Positions 47,456-56,657 of a DNA stretch of 58,752 bases are shown piece after piece (position 1 is the stretch's first letter; the number at the start of each line of letters is the position of its first letter). Both the position numbers and the translations under genes were made by a program. A model generated the notes under the pieces. That model searched no databases. It had not been told where the DNA came from and was given only the letters and a program-made list of their open reading frames with translations. The stretch spans positions 1 through 58,752 of the forward strand of contig JAJTEQ010000006.1 in assembly GCA_021298195.1 (NCBI GenBank), written 5' to 3'. Source of the DNA: Ilumatobacteraceae bacterium (GTDB taxonomy: Bacteria > Actinomycetota > Acidimicrobiia > Acidimicrobiales > Ilumatobacteraceae).

Positions 47456-48418
47456 ATGGATCGCCTGTCGCAACCAGAAGTTCTCGAGCAGTTGGTGCGG
47501 ACCGGTCGCTTGACCGACTCCGAAGCCGAGCTCATCGAGAAGGCCCCACGATTCTCGCTCCCGACGCGAGAGATCGTGGGGTATCTCGGTGGCCTGTTGG
47601 TGTTGGTCGGAGCCGCACGGTTGGTGATCGCCGTCTTCGAGGACGCCTCGCGTCTCTCGATCGCCGCGACCTTGTACCTCGTGGCCCTGTTGGCCGGTTA
47701 CGCCGCGGTGCTCTTTCAGAAGAGGGTCGGTGCGTGGCATCGGTTCGGGGAGGTTTTGGAACTCGTCACCTTGGGTGCCGCGGCCACGGCGTCGGGATTG
47801 GTCTTGCGGGAACTCGAGTTGTCGGGAGAATGGTCGGCGCTCATTCCGGCCGCCTTGGTGTTCGTGTGGTCGCTCGTGCGTGTCCGCTTCGCCGAGTTCG
47901 CCGTGGCCATCAGCTTGCCGGTCAGCGCCATGGTGGTGGCCGGCACGTTCAGTGCCTTGGTGAACGCGGACGACGAGATGTCCGCCTTGCCGATCCTGGT
48001 GGTCGGCTTGATCGTGGTGTTGATCGGGACCCAGAACGTCTCGGCGCCCACGCTCCTGCGTGCCATCGGTGGTGTGATCGTCCTCATGGCCGGACCGGGC
48101 TGGTCCGCCGGTCGCGAGGGTTTGGAGGGCGTGCTTCCGGTGGTGGTGATCGGCGCCGTCATCTTCGCCATCGGCGCCAGTCACATGTGGCTGGAGCTGA
48201 TCCCTACCTCGTCGTTGGTGATCGTCATCTCGGTCGTGAACTACATCGTGCGCAAGGTCGACAACGAGGTCTTGCAAGGTGTCACCATCGTTGCCACCGG
48301 CCTCACGGTTCTCGTCGGAGCCACGATGGTGTTCAAGAATCGCGAGCACCAGGGGAGGCTTCGCTCGCGGGTCGGTTCTCCTATTTCGTCAACACGACGA
48401 AGTGGCCTCGACGCATGA
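47456..48418 (+). CDS. Multi-pass membrane protein, DUF2157-like
   Basis: 320 aa. A short soluble helix start (LSQPEVLEQLVRTGRLTDSEAELIEKA), then about ten hydrophobic segments. The start resembles DUF2157-type membrane proteins; no function known. The final 38 nt overlap the convergent methyltransferase gene, and the last ~25 residues are basic and non-hydrophobic. Confidence 0.7.
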   Translation: MDRLSQPEVLEQLVRTGRLTDSEAELIEKAPRFSLPTREIVGYLGGLLVLVGAARLVIAVFEDASRLSIAATLYLVALLAGYAAVLFQKRVGAWHRFGEVLELVTLGAAATASGLVLRELELSGEWSALIPAALVFVWSLVRVRFAEFAVAISLPVSAMVVAGTFSALVNADDEMSALPILVVGLIVVLIGTQNVSAPTLLRAIGGVIVLMAGPGWSAGREGLEGVLPVVVIGAVIFAIGASHMWLELIPTSSLVIVISVVNYIVRKVDNEVLQGVTIVATGLTVLVGATMVFKNREHQGRLRSRVGSPISSTRRSGLDA

Positions 48419-49106
48419 CGATGGGCGTGGCACGCCCGACGAATCGTTTGAACAGTGTCATCATGGTACTGACCGTCGGCCACCGGCCGGTGGTCACCAA
48501 CAGCGGGTCCACGGGACGTTCGTGGACCGCGTGTGATGCGAATCCGGCGCGGCGCGCGGCGGTCACGATGATGGACGGCGGCATGTCGCGCTCGGTCACT
48601 CCCAGGTGCTTCATGGCACTCATCGACAACTCGGCTTCATGGTGTCCTTCGCCGGGCTCGAGAGTGACGCAGATGCCTCCGGGCTTCAGCGCCCGATGGG
48701 CACTGCGTAAAGCGGCATCCTCGTCGTCGCTGTGGTGCAGACAGTCGTAGAAGATCACGACATCGAACTCGTTGTCGAAGTTCAGCGACTCGAAGTCGGA
48801 CACGATGGACGCTTCCAGTTGCACGTTGTATCGCGCGGCGTTTTCACCTTGCATCACCACCATTTCCGGAGCGATGTCGGTGGCCGTCACCTGATATCCG
48901 GACATGGCGAGCAGGCAACTCGTCCACCCGCTACCGGCACCGAGGTCGAGGATTCGCGCCGGAGGCTGGGGTAGCAACGTGATGAGCGCACCGATTTCCT
49001 GCAGATAGCGACCACGATCGGCGTCGGACCAGGGCTTGTTCAAGGCATGTTCTCGTCCGACGGGACCGAGCCGTTCGATGTAGGCGATCTCGTCGTCCTT
49101 GGCCAC
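48381..49106 (-). CDS. Class I SAM-dependent methyltransferase
   Basis: 241 aa. Motif I ILDLGAGSGWTSCLLA near residue 54, ATDIAPEMV (acidic ribose contact), DVVIFYDCLHHSDD (motif IV) and LKPGGICVTLEPG (motif post III). The substrate is unknown; the HHSDDEDAAL layout is typical of methyltransferase type 11. ATG start at 49106. Confidence 0.85.
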   Translation of the reverse strand: MAKDDEIAYIERLGPVGREHALNKPWSDADRGRYLQEIGALITLLPQPPARILDLGAGSGWTSCLLAMSGYQVTATDIAPEMVVMQGENAARYNVQLEASIVSDFESLNFDNEFDVVIFYDCLHHSDDEDAALRSAHRALKPGGICVTLEPGEGHHEAELSMSAMKHLGVTERDMPPSIIVTAARRAGFASHAVHERPVDPLLVTTGRWPTVSTMMTLFKRFVGRATPIVMRRGHFVVLTK

Positions 49107-49137
49107 GCTGTCAGCCTAAGGCACGACATCGGCCGAC

Positions 49138-50847
49138 TCAGATCACCGCGCCCACGGCCCCCGCGTTGTCCACGACCGGTAGCCCGGCCGCCGACCAGGC
49201 TTGCATGCCACCGACCATGTTGACGGCGTCGTATCCGAGCCCGGTGAGCCAAGCGGTCACCTTGCCGGATCGATTTCCCGAGCGACACACGACGATGATG
49301 CGACGCGACTTGTCCAATACGTCGAGGTGCGCGGGAAGTTCCGACATGGGGATGTGTCGAGCCTTCGGGTCGTGACCACTTTCCCATTCGTCGATCTCGC
49401 GACAGTCCAATCGCACGGACGTGACGTCCTCGTGAGCCGTCATCACGTCGATGGTGGGGAGAGAGACCGGAATGTTGCTATTCGCCCACGCGGTGTATCC
49501 GCCGATCAGGTCGGAGACATCGGTGAATCCGTGGGAACGCAGAAGACTCGAGGCGATGGACGATCGGTAGCCACCGGCGCAGTTCACCACGGTGGGTGCG
49601 TTCGGATCGAGCGAGGACAGCCCCCGAAGAAGTTCGGGCAAGGGAATGTGTTTCGCGCCGGGCAGGTGACCGAGTGCGAACTCACCGTGATTGCGCACGT
49701 CGATGACCACCAGATTCTTGACTGATCCCATCCGTTCGGCGAGCGCCTCGACGGAGAGCCTCGACAGACGATCGACCAGTCCGGGATTCTCGATGAAGAC
49801 GGCGTACGGGTTGTCGAGAGCACCGACCACGTTGTCGAATCCGATCCGCGCCAATCGGGTGCGAGCCTCGCTCTCGGATCCGGGCTCCGCGACAATGATG
49901 ATCGGAGTGCCGGGCTCCATGACCTCACCGACGTATTCGGCGAAGCGACCCGACAACCCGACGTTGATCGAGCCGCGTAGGTGCGCGGAGGCGAACATGT
50001 TGTCGTCACGGGAGTCGATGACGATGGCCCCGCCGTTCTGGTGTTCACGCACCTTGTCGATGGAGAGCGGAGTCACGTCGACGTGTTCGGGAAGCAAGGC
50101 ATGTGCTTCGCGGTTACGGGTGGCGGCGTACAGAAAGTAGAGCGGCGCGGGAGTCTGACCCTGGGTGACGACGTCGACGAAGTCCTCCACGACCATGGGG
50201 GCCAATGCGTAGTTCGTGCGCCGTTGTTCGCCGATGGTGGAGACCGTCTCGGTGGAGAGGTTCTTTCCGCACGCCGAGCCGGCACCGTGCGCGGGGAAGA
50301 CTTTCGTATCGTCGGGAAGGACCATCAACTTCGTGTGCAAGGACTCGTACAACTGCCGAGCCAGGTCGTCGGCGGTGAAGCCCACGGCAGCCAGAAGATC
50401 GGGTCGTCCGACGTCGCCGATGAACAACGTGTCGCCGGTGAGCACGCCGTACGGCTGGCCGTCGGGACCGTCGGGACGAACGACCACACAAATGGATTCG
50501 GGAGTGTGGCCGGGGGTCTCGAGGATCTCCAGGTCGACGTTGCCGAGGCTGATGCGGTCGCCGTGACCGTGAGTCTCGATGGGGAAGCCCACACGACCGG
50601 CGGCGACGGCCCCGTAGACGATGGAGGCTCCGGTACGTTCGGCCAACTCGAGGTGACCCGACAGGAAGTCGGCGTGGAAGTGGGTTTCGATGACCTTGGT
50701 GATCGCGAGTCCGTTGGCGTCGGCATCGGCGAGATACTCGGCGATGTCGCGCTGGGGATCGACCACGACGGCTTGTCCGGTGGTGGTGTCCCCGATGAGA
50801 TAGCTGGCGTGGGACAGGCACCCCAAGTAGTACTGCTTGAAGAACAT
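49138..50847 (-). CDS. Persulfide dioxygenase-like MBL protein with three rhodanese domains
   Basis: 569 aa. Residues 1-230 form an ETHE1/BlaC-like metallo-beta-lactamase domain with HFHAD (56-60). Three rhodanese domains follow: the first near 270-350 has no active-site Cys (VAEPGSE), the second has CAGGYRS near 420, and the third CRSGNRS near 522. Enzymes of this type oxidise glutathione persulfide and move sulfane sulfur. ATG 50847 has AAAGGG upstream. Divergent from the CstR-type repressor. Confidence 0.85.
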   Translation of the reverse strand: MFFKQYYLGCLSHASYLIGDTTTGQAVVVDPQRDIAEYLADADANGLAITKVIETHFHADFLSGHLELAERTGASIVYGAVAAGRVGFPIETHGHGDRISLGNVDLEILETPGHTPESICVVVRPDGPDGQPYGVLTGDTLFIGDVGRPDLLAAVGFTADDLARQLYESLHTKLMVLPDDTKVFPAHGAGSACGKNLSTETVSTIGEQRRTNYALAPMVVEDFVDVVTQGQTPAPLYFLYAATRNREAHALLPEHVDVTPLSIDKVREHQNGGAIVIDSRDDNMFASAHLRGSINVGLSGRFAEYVGEVMEPGTPIIIVAEPGSESEARTRLARIGFDNVVGALDNPYAVFIENPGLVDRLSRLSVEALAERMGSVKNLVVIDVRNHGEFALGHLPGAKHIPLPELLRGLSSLDPNAPTVVNCAGGYRSSIASSLLRSHGFTDVSDLIGGYTAWANSNIPVSLPTIDVMTAHEDVTSVRLDCREIDEWESGHDPKARHIPMSELPAHLDVLDKSRRIIVVCRSGNRSGKVTAWLTGLGYDAVNMVGGMQAWSAAGLPVVDNAGAVGAVI

Positions 50848-50873
50848 GCGAGCCCTTTCGACTTCTCGTCAAT

Positions 50874-50889
50874 ATACCCTAAGGGGTAT
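50874..50889. promoter_or_regulatory. CsoR/CstR-type operator between divergent genes
   Basis: ATACCC-TAAG-GGGTAT, a perfect 6-bp inverted repeat, lies 27 nt from the dioxygenase start and 42 nt before cstR. It matches the ATACCC...GGGTAT pattern of CstR/CsoR sites, so repressing both genes is likely. Confidence 0.75.
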
Positions 50890-50931
50890 CATTTGCGAAG
50901 GCCGATCACCCCACTCTTCGAGGAGCACCCG

Positions 50932-51201
50932 ATGGACATTTCCCAGGACGTCAAAGACGATCTCGCGCGTCGCCTGCGTCGTGTCGAGGGTCAGGTGCGG
51001 GGCATCCAGAACATGATCGACGAGGATCGTGAATGTCGCGACGTGGTCACCCAGATCGCCGCCGCCAGCAAAGCCCTCGAACAGGTGGGCTTCCGCATGT
51101 TGGCCGCCGGTCTCACCTCGTGTCTGGCCGACCCCGAGAAGGCCGCCGCCGAGGGGTATCCCATCGACGTGGTCGAGAAGATGTTCATGAAACTCGCCTG
51201 A
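50932..51201 (+). CDS. cstR: CsoR/CstR (DUF156) family repressor, persulfide-sensing type
   Basis: 89 aa, helical. RRLRRVEGQVRGIQNMIDEDRECRDVV (Cys35) and LTSCLADP (Cys64) are the redox pair. The copper-sensor His expected four residues before the second Cys is Gly60, so copper is not the likely signal and Cys-Cys persulfide sensing is. It is divergent from the persulfide dioxygenase gene across an operator. Confidence 0.87.
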   Translation: MDISQDVKDDLARRLRRVEGQVRGIQNMIDEDRECRDVVTQIAAASKALEQVGFRMLAAGLTSCLADPEKAAAEGYPIDVVEKMFMKLA

Positions 51202-51203
51202 CG

Positions 51204-53216
51204 TCAGGCGACCACTCGTAGGTGCTTGCGACCGGCGACGACCGCGGCGGTGTAGAGAAGAAATGCCACGACGAGAAGATTGCGGTATCCGATCAACAGC
51301 GATGTGTACTCCAGGACGCCACCGACCATCGCACCGATGAGATTCGCCGCGAAAGCGTTCGTGGAATCGGAGGTCTCTCGGAATCTTTGGGCGAAGATGA
51401 TGTTCGCCAGGAAGATGGGGGCGAACGCGAGAGCACAGGCGAGCACCAGTCGCACCGGAGTCGCCAGGGGCAGCAAAGCGCTCTGCGGAACGAGCCAGCC
51501 GATGATGATGGTGACACCGAGCAGGGCGTAGGGGACCGCCAACCGGCGGATGACGACCCTTTTCGAGATCACGACCGCGAGCAGAACGGACAGCATCACG
51601 CCTCCGAAGACCAGCGAGTTGACCAGCCACGTGGTGCCGAAGAGCAGGGCGAACTGAACGACGTTCTTGGTCTCGAGGAGCAAGAAGGCGACGCCCATGA
51701 AGAAGAGGTCCAGATGGTTGCGAAGCCCGCTCAATGGGCCGCCCACGGCGCGGACCAGGAGGAGTGAGACCAGGAGGATCAGCCCCAACGCCACGAGATA
51801 GAAACTCGGAATCGACGCCTCGCGGAGATACGGGAACGGACGATCGTCGTGCACCGGGTCGGGTGTCTCGGCGGTGCGGGACCAGACATCCGATGCGGGG
51901 CACGTGACGTTTCCGGGTCGCGCACCGATGGTCAACACCGCCAGCGCGGTGTCGTCGAGCTTGGTGACGCATGGTGCGTGGCCAAAAGCCGCCTCCAAGG
52001 TGGCCGCGTAACGATCGACCAGCCAGGACTCGCGGTACAGGTTGTACATGGAAAAGACTCCGTCGTCCGCGAGATGTTCCCGGTAGGCCTCGGCGGCCTC
52101 TTGCGTGAACAGGTAGCTCTCGAGTCGGATCGAGGAGGCGCCCTGTACGAGCGTGAGTGAATCCGGCAGCGCGAGAATCATGAGATCCCACTCCTTGGAC
52201 GACCGTTCGAGGAATGCCCGACCGTCATTGATGTGGACGTCGACGCGCGGATCGTCGTAGGGCTCGTTGGGATGTCCGTCACGAGCGAGTTCGAACAATC
52301 GGCGGTCGATTTCGACGGCGTCGATGTGTTCGGCACCTTCGTGAAGCCCGACCGAAACATCGTTACCGCTGCCGGCGCCGATCACCAGCAGATCCTTCGC
52401 CGGAGAGTCGTCGGTGCGCCGCTCGTAGACCGTTTGGTAGATCGGCAGGTCGTATGTCGCCGTCTGGAACCAGTGCGGAACCCCGTTCACGAGGGCCCCG
52501 ACACCTTCGTCCTCCACCCCGAGCCCGGCGATGTCGATGCTGTTCGCCTTGTAGTACGGAGTCCAGATCACTCCGTCCTCGCGTGATTCGATCCCGAGAG
52601 TGACGAGGAGTACGAGTAGTGGAACGACCGTCAGGATCAGGTCCTTGGGTCGTCGCGGGTTGATCGTCCACAACAGGATCACGGCCGAGATGACACCCCA
52701 GACGATCGGCGTCGTACCGAGGAAGGACAGCAGAGTGAAGACGGCGATACCGATGATGCTCCCGACCAAGTCGAATTGGTAGGCGTCGAGGTTCTTCATC
52801 TTCTTGAAGGTCTCGGCGATGCCGTTTCCGATGCACGCCAGCAAGGTGGCCACGGCGAGGAAGATGATGGGGAGAACGATCTCTCGAGGCGGACCATCGG
52901 GCTTCAGTTCTCCCCCGAAGAAGATGAGATCGCCACCGGTGGCGACCACGTTCACCGGGACGTTGTGCACCACCAGCACGAGTAGTCCGAACACCAACGG
53001 GGTGTAACGAAGAAGGGAATGCTCGCTTCGATGCGACCACAGGAATCCCAGGCCGATGCCGAGGAAACTTCCGAGAAGAACGATGTTCGAGAAGTAGGAG
53101 AGGTAGAGGATGTTGCCGCCGAGCCAGCGGATGAGAGCGAGCTCCACGAAAAGCATGAGGAAACACAGGGCGATCAGGCGTGTCCGCAATCCGGGGGAGC
53201 TGTCAGTCATGAGCAC
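51204..53216 (-). CDS. Membrane-embedded spermidine synthase-like protein
   Basis: 670 aa. About seven N-terminal helices (FLMLFVELALIRWLGGNILY is typical of the SpeE-like membrane family), a central Rossmann domain with LLVIGAGSGNDVSVG and AVEIDRRLFELA near residues 270-310, and more helices after about 470 (FYLVALGLILLVSLLLV, LFFMGVAFLLLETK). Whether it transfers an aminopropyl or methyl group is unknown; polyamine genes are not nearby. Confidence 0.8.
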   Translation of the reverse strand: MLMTDSSPGLRTRLIALCFLMLFVELALIRWLGGNILYLSYFSNIVLLGSFLGIGLGFLWSHRSEHSLLRYTPLVFGLLVLVVHNVPVNVVATGGDLIFFGGELKPDGPPREIVLPIIFLAVATLLACIGNGIAETFKKMKNLDAYQFDLVGSIIGIAVFTLLSFLGTTPIVWGVISAVILLWTINPRRPKDLILTVVPLLVLLVTLGIESREDGVIWTPYYKANSIDIAGLGVEDEGVGALVNGVPHWFQTATYDLPIYQTVYERRTDDSPAKDLLVIGAGSGNDVSVGLHEGAEHIDAVEIDRRLFELARDGHPNEPYDDPRVDVHINDGRAFLERSSKEWDLMILALPDSLTLVQGASSIRLESYLFTQEAAEAYREHLADDGVFSMYNLYRESWLVDRYAATLEAAFGHAPCVTKLDDTALAVLTIGARPGNVTCPASDVWSRTAETPDPVHDDRPFPYLREASIPSFYLVALGLILLVSLLLVRAVGGPLSGLRNHLDLFFMGVAFLLLETKNVVQFALLFGTTWLVNSLVFGGVMLSVLLAVVISKRVVIRRLAVPYALLGVTIIIGWLVPQSALLPLATPVRLVLACALAFAPIFLANIIFAQRFRETSDSTNAFAANLIGAMVGGVLEYTSLLIGYRNLLVVAFLLYTAAVVAGRKHLRVVA

Positions 53217-53293
53217 AAATTAGTCACGGGGCCCGTTCGGATCGGACATACGGAGATCCGACGACCCGCGAGTCCTCGGGATAGATTCGCCTC

Positions 53294-53530
53294 ATGACCT
53301 TCATCATGTTCACCACTCAGTGGTGCGGCTATTGCAAGCGCCTGAAGCGTGACCTGAACGACGCCGGAGTCTTTTTCGAAGAGGTCGACATCGAGGTCGT
53401 CACCGACGCGGCCGAGACCGTGGCCAAGGTGAACGGCGGCAACCACACCGTGCCCACGTTGCTCTTCTCCGACGGAACCGCCATGACGAACCCGTCGGTG
53501 GCCAAGGTGCTCGAGAAGTTGGGTTCCTGA
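53294..53530 (+). CDS. mrx1: Mycoredoxin-type glutaredoxin
   Basis: 78 aa. The redox motif WCGYC (residues 10-14), TVPTLLF cis-Pro loop and terminal helix fit a Mrx1-like protein, which reduces mycothiol mixed disulfides. The Gly-Tyr within CGYC is the common mycoredoxin version. Convergent with the S33 hydrolase gene. Confidence 0.86.
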   Translation: MTFIMFTTQWCGYCKRLKRDLNDAGVFFEEVDIEVVTDAAETVAKVNGGNHTVPTLLFSDGTAMTNPSVAKVLEKLGS

Positions 53531-53531
53531 C

Positions 53532-55094
53532 TCAGCAGTTCGTCTCCTCGTCGGGGACGACGAGGTCGATCAGATACGCGTCGGCTGTCCGCTGAGCGCA
53601 CGCGTCGGAGGTGTAGCCGGTGTGCTGTTCGGCGGTCACCACGATGAGGCGACCGTCCTCCAGCACCCGCGCCATGTTGCGGGTTCCCTCCAGAGGGGTG
53701 GCGGAGTCCCCGGTGGTACCGATGACCACGATGGGGCCGGCGCCGGCACCCGTGATGGCGATGCGCGGGTCGATCGCTTCGGGCCAGAACACGCACGTGT
53801 AGTCGCCCGTGGTGCCGGGCCTGAATCGCGGAGCGATCTCGGTGAATCTCGCCGCCTCGGCATCGGCCGCTTCGATGGTGGTGCGCGTCGGATCGTCGGC
53901 GCACAAGATGTTCAGGAACGCCTCCAGTTCGTTTCCGTACGAACCATCGGGCCGTCGTTGGAAGTACGCATCGAACAGATCGAGAAGCCCCGCTCCGTCG
54001 CCCTCTTGTGCGTCGTCGAGGGCTCGTTCGAGGGTGTCCCAGTACGACGATGAATACATAGCCTGTGCGACGGCGGTGAGCGCCATGCCTCGGGTGAGAT
54101 CGGGGCGCCCTGGGGAGGTGGGAATGGGGTTCTCGTCCATCCGGGCCATCAGCTCGTCGAAGGCACCCTCGGCGTCGCCATCGTTGTGGAAGGCGCAGGA
54201 CCGATCGTCGGAGCAACGAGCGAGGAAGGTGGAGATGGACTGTTCGAACCCCTTCGACTGTTGCAGGGAGCCGTCGAGAGAATCGGCTTCGGGATCGGTG
54301 GCGCCGTCCAACACCGCGGCTCGCACCGTCTCGGGGAACATGGTCGCCCACACCGAACCCAGTTCGCTCCCGTAGGAGAAACCGAAATAGCTGATCTCGT
54401 CCTCACCGAGGGAGCGACGGATCATGTCCATGTCGCGGGCCACGTTGTTGGTTCCCACGTGTGGCAACACGTCGCCGTTCTTCTCGAAGCAGATCTCCGT
54501 GAACCGTTCGGAGGTGTCGATGATCTCCTGTCGTTCGGCCTCGGTGTCCGGGGTGATGTCGCCGCCGGCGAAGTAGTCGTCGTAGTCGTCGATGCAGTCG
54601 ATGGCGGGTTCGGATCGGCCGGTACCCCGAGGATCGAAGCCGACGATGTCGAAACGTTCGAGCAGATCGGTCGAGAAGATGTTTTCGGCTCGTTCGGCCA
54701 GGTACGAGCCGCCGAAGCCGGGACCACCGGGATTCACGAGGAGCGTGCCGATGCGTTCGGAGCGATCCAGCGCGAGATGGCGGGTCATGAAGATCGAGAT
54801 GGTGTCGGAGTTCGTGTCCGAGTAGTCGAGAGGTACATCCATGTACGCGCACTCGAGTCCGGGACCACACTCGGTCCAGTCGTACTCGGGAGTCGGGAAG
54901 TTCTCGGTGGAATACTCGTTGCCCGCGCCGTCCATGGGCGCGGTGTCGCTCGGCTCGCCGTTCATGGGCTCGGACGATGACGGGGAATCCGGAATCAGAG
55001 TGTCGCTGGTGACCTCGACGACACTGGTCGTGTCGCTCGAGCAAGCCCCGAACAGGAGAACCATGAGCACCGATGCCGTGATGTTGCGCCGCAT
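53532..55094 (-). CDS. Secreted S33-type alpha/beta hydrolase, lipoprotein (first of two)
   Basis: 520 aa. Signal with lipobox (LFGAC near 18). LLVNPGGPGFGG oxyanion strand, nucleophile elbow GFSYGSELG, a helical cap, and the C-terminal TAP-like segment with VVIGTTGDSATPLEGTRNMA (Asp) and EQHTGY (His). Resembles tripeptidyl aminopeptidases of actinobacteria. A similar gene lies 21 nt upstream. Confidence 0.86.
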   Translation of the reverse strand: MRRNITASVLMVLLFGACSSDTTSVVEVTSDTLIPDSPSSSEPMNGEPSDTAPMDGAGNEYSTENFPTPEYDWTECGPGLECAYMDVPLDYSDTNSDTISIFMTRHLALDRSERIGTLLVNPGGPGFGGSYLAERAENIFSTDLLERFDIVGFDPRGTGRSEPAIDCIDDYDDYFAGGDITPDTEAERQEIIDTSERFTEICFEKNGDVLPHVGTNNVARDMDMIRRSLGEDEISYFGFSYGSELGSVWATMFPETVRAAVLDGATDPEADSLDGSLQQSKGFEQSISTFLARCSDDRSCAFHNDGDAEGAFDELMARMDENPIPTSPGRPDLTRGMALTAVAQAMYSSSYWDTLERALDDAQEGDGAGLLDLFDAYFQRRPDGSYGNELEAFLNILCADDPTRTTIEAADAEAARFTEIAPRFRPGTTGDYTCVFWPEAIDPRIAITGAGAGPIVVIGTTGDSATPLEGTRNMARVLEDGRLIVVTAEQHTGYTSDACAQRTADAYLIDLVVPDEETNC

Positions 55095-55115
55095 GTCGTC
55101 AGGGTAGTGGTCGGC

Positions 55116-56609
55116 TCAGCACATCAGTTCGTCGGGACCATCGGTCAGTTCGACGAGATACCGGTCGACGGCTTCGGTCACGCAGTTGTCCGACCCGTAC
55201 GTGGTGTGCTGTTCCAACGGGGACACGATGAGTCGAGCGTGACCGAGTTGGCGCACCATGTTGCGCGTTCCGGACAATGGTGTCGCGGCATCCCCGAGAC
55301 TTCCCACCACCACGATCCGATTCGCGGTGGAGGCCGAGATGGTGAGTCGCTCGCCGGGTGGCGTCGTCCAGTGGGCGCAGATCAGCATCTCCTGGATCCA
55401 GCCGGATCCGAGACGAGGGGCGATGCCGGCCAAGCGTTCGTTCAACGAAAGGATCCGTTCCGGCGTGACCGCCTCGTCCCGATCGAGACACGTGATGACG
55501 AAGTAGGCATCGATCATGTTGTCGAGGTGACCGGCGGAGTAGCCGCCGAAGTAGGCGTCGTACAAGCCGAGCAGCGGTGCTCCGTCACCTTGCCGTGCGG
55601 CGTCGAGGGCGTCGGCCAGACGGGGCCAACCGAAGTCGCCGTACAACGACTGGGCGACCGCCACCCCCAAGATTCCTTGACCGGTGGGTGGTCGATCGTC
55701 GTTCGTCAGTGGTGCGACGTCCAGGGAGGTCGTGATCGCGTCGAAGGTCGACCGCGCGTCCGATCCATCGTTGATGAAGTCGCAACTCATCCGATCACAC
55801 CAGTCGAGGAAGGCGTTCAGAGAACTCTCGAATCCACCGGCTTGCAGTAGAAGGCCGTCGACGTACCCCAGGGTCGGGTCGACGGCGGCGTCGAGAACCG
55901 CGGCTCGTACGGTGTCGGGGAAGAGCGTGGCCCAGGTGGCGCCGAGCTGTGTTCCGTATGAGAAGCCGATGAAGCTGATGGTCTCTTCACCCAGGGCGCG
56001 GCGCAGCACGTCGATGTCGCGCGCCGCGTCGACGGTGCCCACGTGATCGAGGATCTCCGCGCTGCGTTTCCGACACCCATCCACGAACGTCTCGGCACCA
56101 TCGAGCAGGACGCGGCGTTCGTACTCGTCATCGGGTGAGGGGTCGAGTGCGAAGTAGTCGTCCATGGTGTCGACGCAATCGATGGTCGGCTTCGATGCAC
56201 CGACCCCCCGTGGCTCCCAGGCCACGATGTCGAACGAATCGAGAATGACGGGGCTCAGGATGGATTCGGCGTACTCGGCGTACAGCAGAGCGGAGCCCCC
56301 CGGTCCGCCGGGATTGATCAACAACGAACCGATGCGCTTCTCGTCGGAGTTGGCGAGACGCCGCGTGACCGGGAGGACGAAGGTGTCTCCGGAGGGATCT
56401 GAGTAGTCGATCGGAACCTCGAACGATCCGCATTCGAGTCCGACCCCACAGGCCGCCCATGCGACGTCGGATGACCAATCCCGCACCGAATCGATGCGGC
56501 CGAGGGTCGTCATCGGGGAGGAGTCATCGGACCCCTCCGATCCCCCGCAGGCGACGATCAGCGCGATGACGCAAAATGTCGGTGCGAGCCGTTTGCCGAT
56601 GTGCAACAT
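55116..56609 (-). CDS. Secreted S33-type alpha/beta hydrolase, lipoprotein (second of two)
   Basis: 497 aa. Lipobox (LIVAC near 21), LLINPGGPGGSALLYAEYAESI, nucleophile GFSYGTQLG, Asp in VVVGSLGDAATPLSGTRNMV and His in EQHTTYG. Same order and length as the neighbour, so a tandem duplicate; both lipidated and presumably peptidases. ATG 56609. Confidence 0.86.
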   Translation of the reverse strand: MLHIGKRLAPTFCVIALIVACGGSEGSDDSSPMTTLGRIDSVRDWSSDVAWAACGVGLECGSFEVPIDYSDPSGDTFVLPVTRRLANSDEKRIGSLLINPGGPGGSALLYAEYAESILSPVILDSFDIVAWEPRGVGASKPTIDCVDTMDDYFALDPSPDDEYERRVLLDGAETFVDGCRKRSAEILDHVGTVDAARDIDVLRRALGEETISFIGFSYGTQLGATWATLFPDTVRAAVLDAAVDPTLGYVDGLLLQAGGFESSLNAFLDWCDRMSCDFINDGSDARSTFDAITTSLDVAPLTNDDRPPTGQGILGVAVAQSLYGDFGWPRLADALDAARQGDGAPLLGLYDAYFGGYSAGHLDNMIDAYFVITCLDRDEAVTPERILSLNERLAGIAPRLGSGWIQEMLICAHWTTPPGERLTISASTANRIVVVGSLGDAATPLSGTRNMVRQLGHARLIVSPLEQHTTYGSDNCVTEAVDRYLVELTDGPDELMC

Positions 56610-56657
56610 TCATGACGACTCTACGGTGGGAGAAGAAGCCTCGGTAGCCTGACCCAC

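Noticed and set aside
51194-51211. 18-bp palindrome TCGCCTGACGTCAGGCGA over the convergent stops of cstR and the spermidine-synthase-like gene
   Set aside because: No loop for a good hairpin and both ends are coding; may be chance, though a weak terminator is possible.
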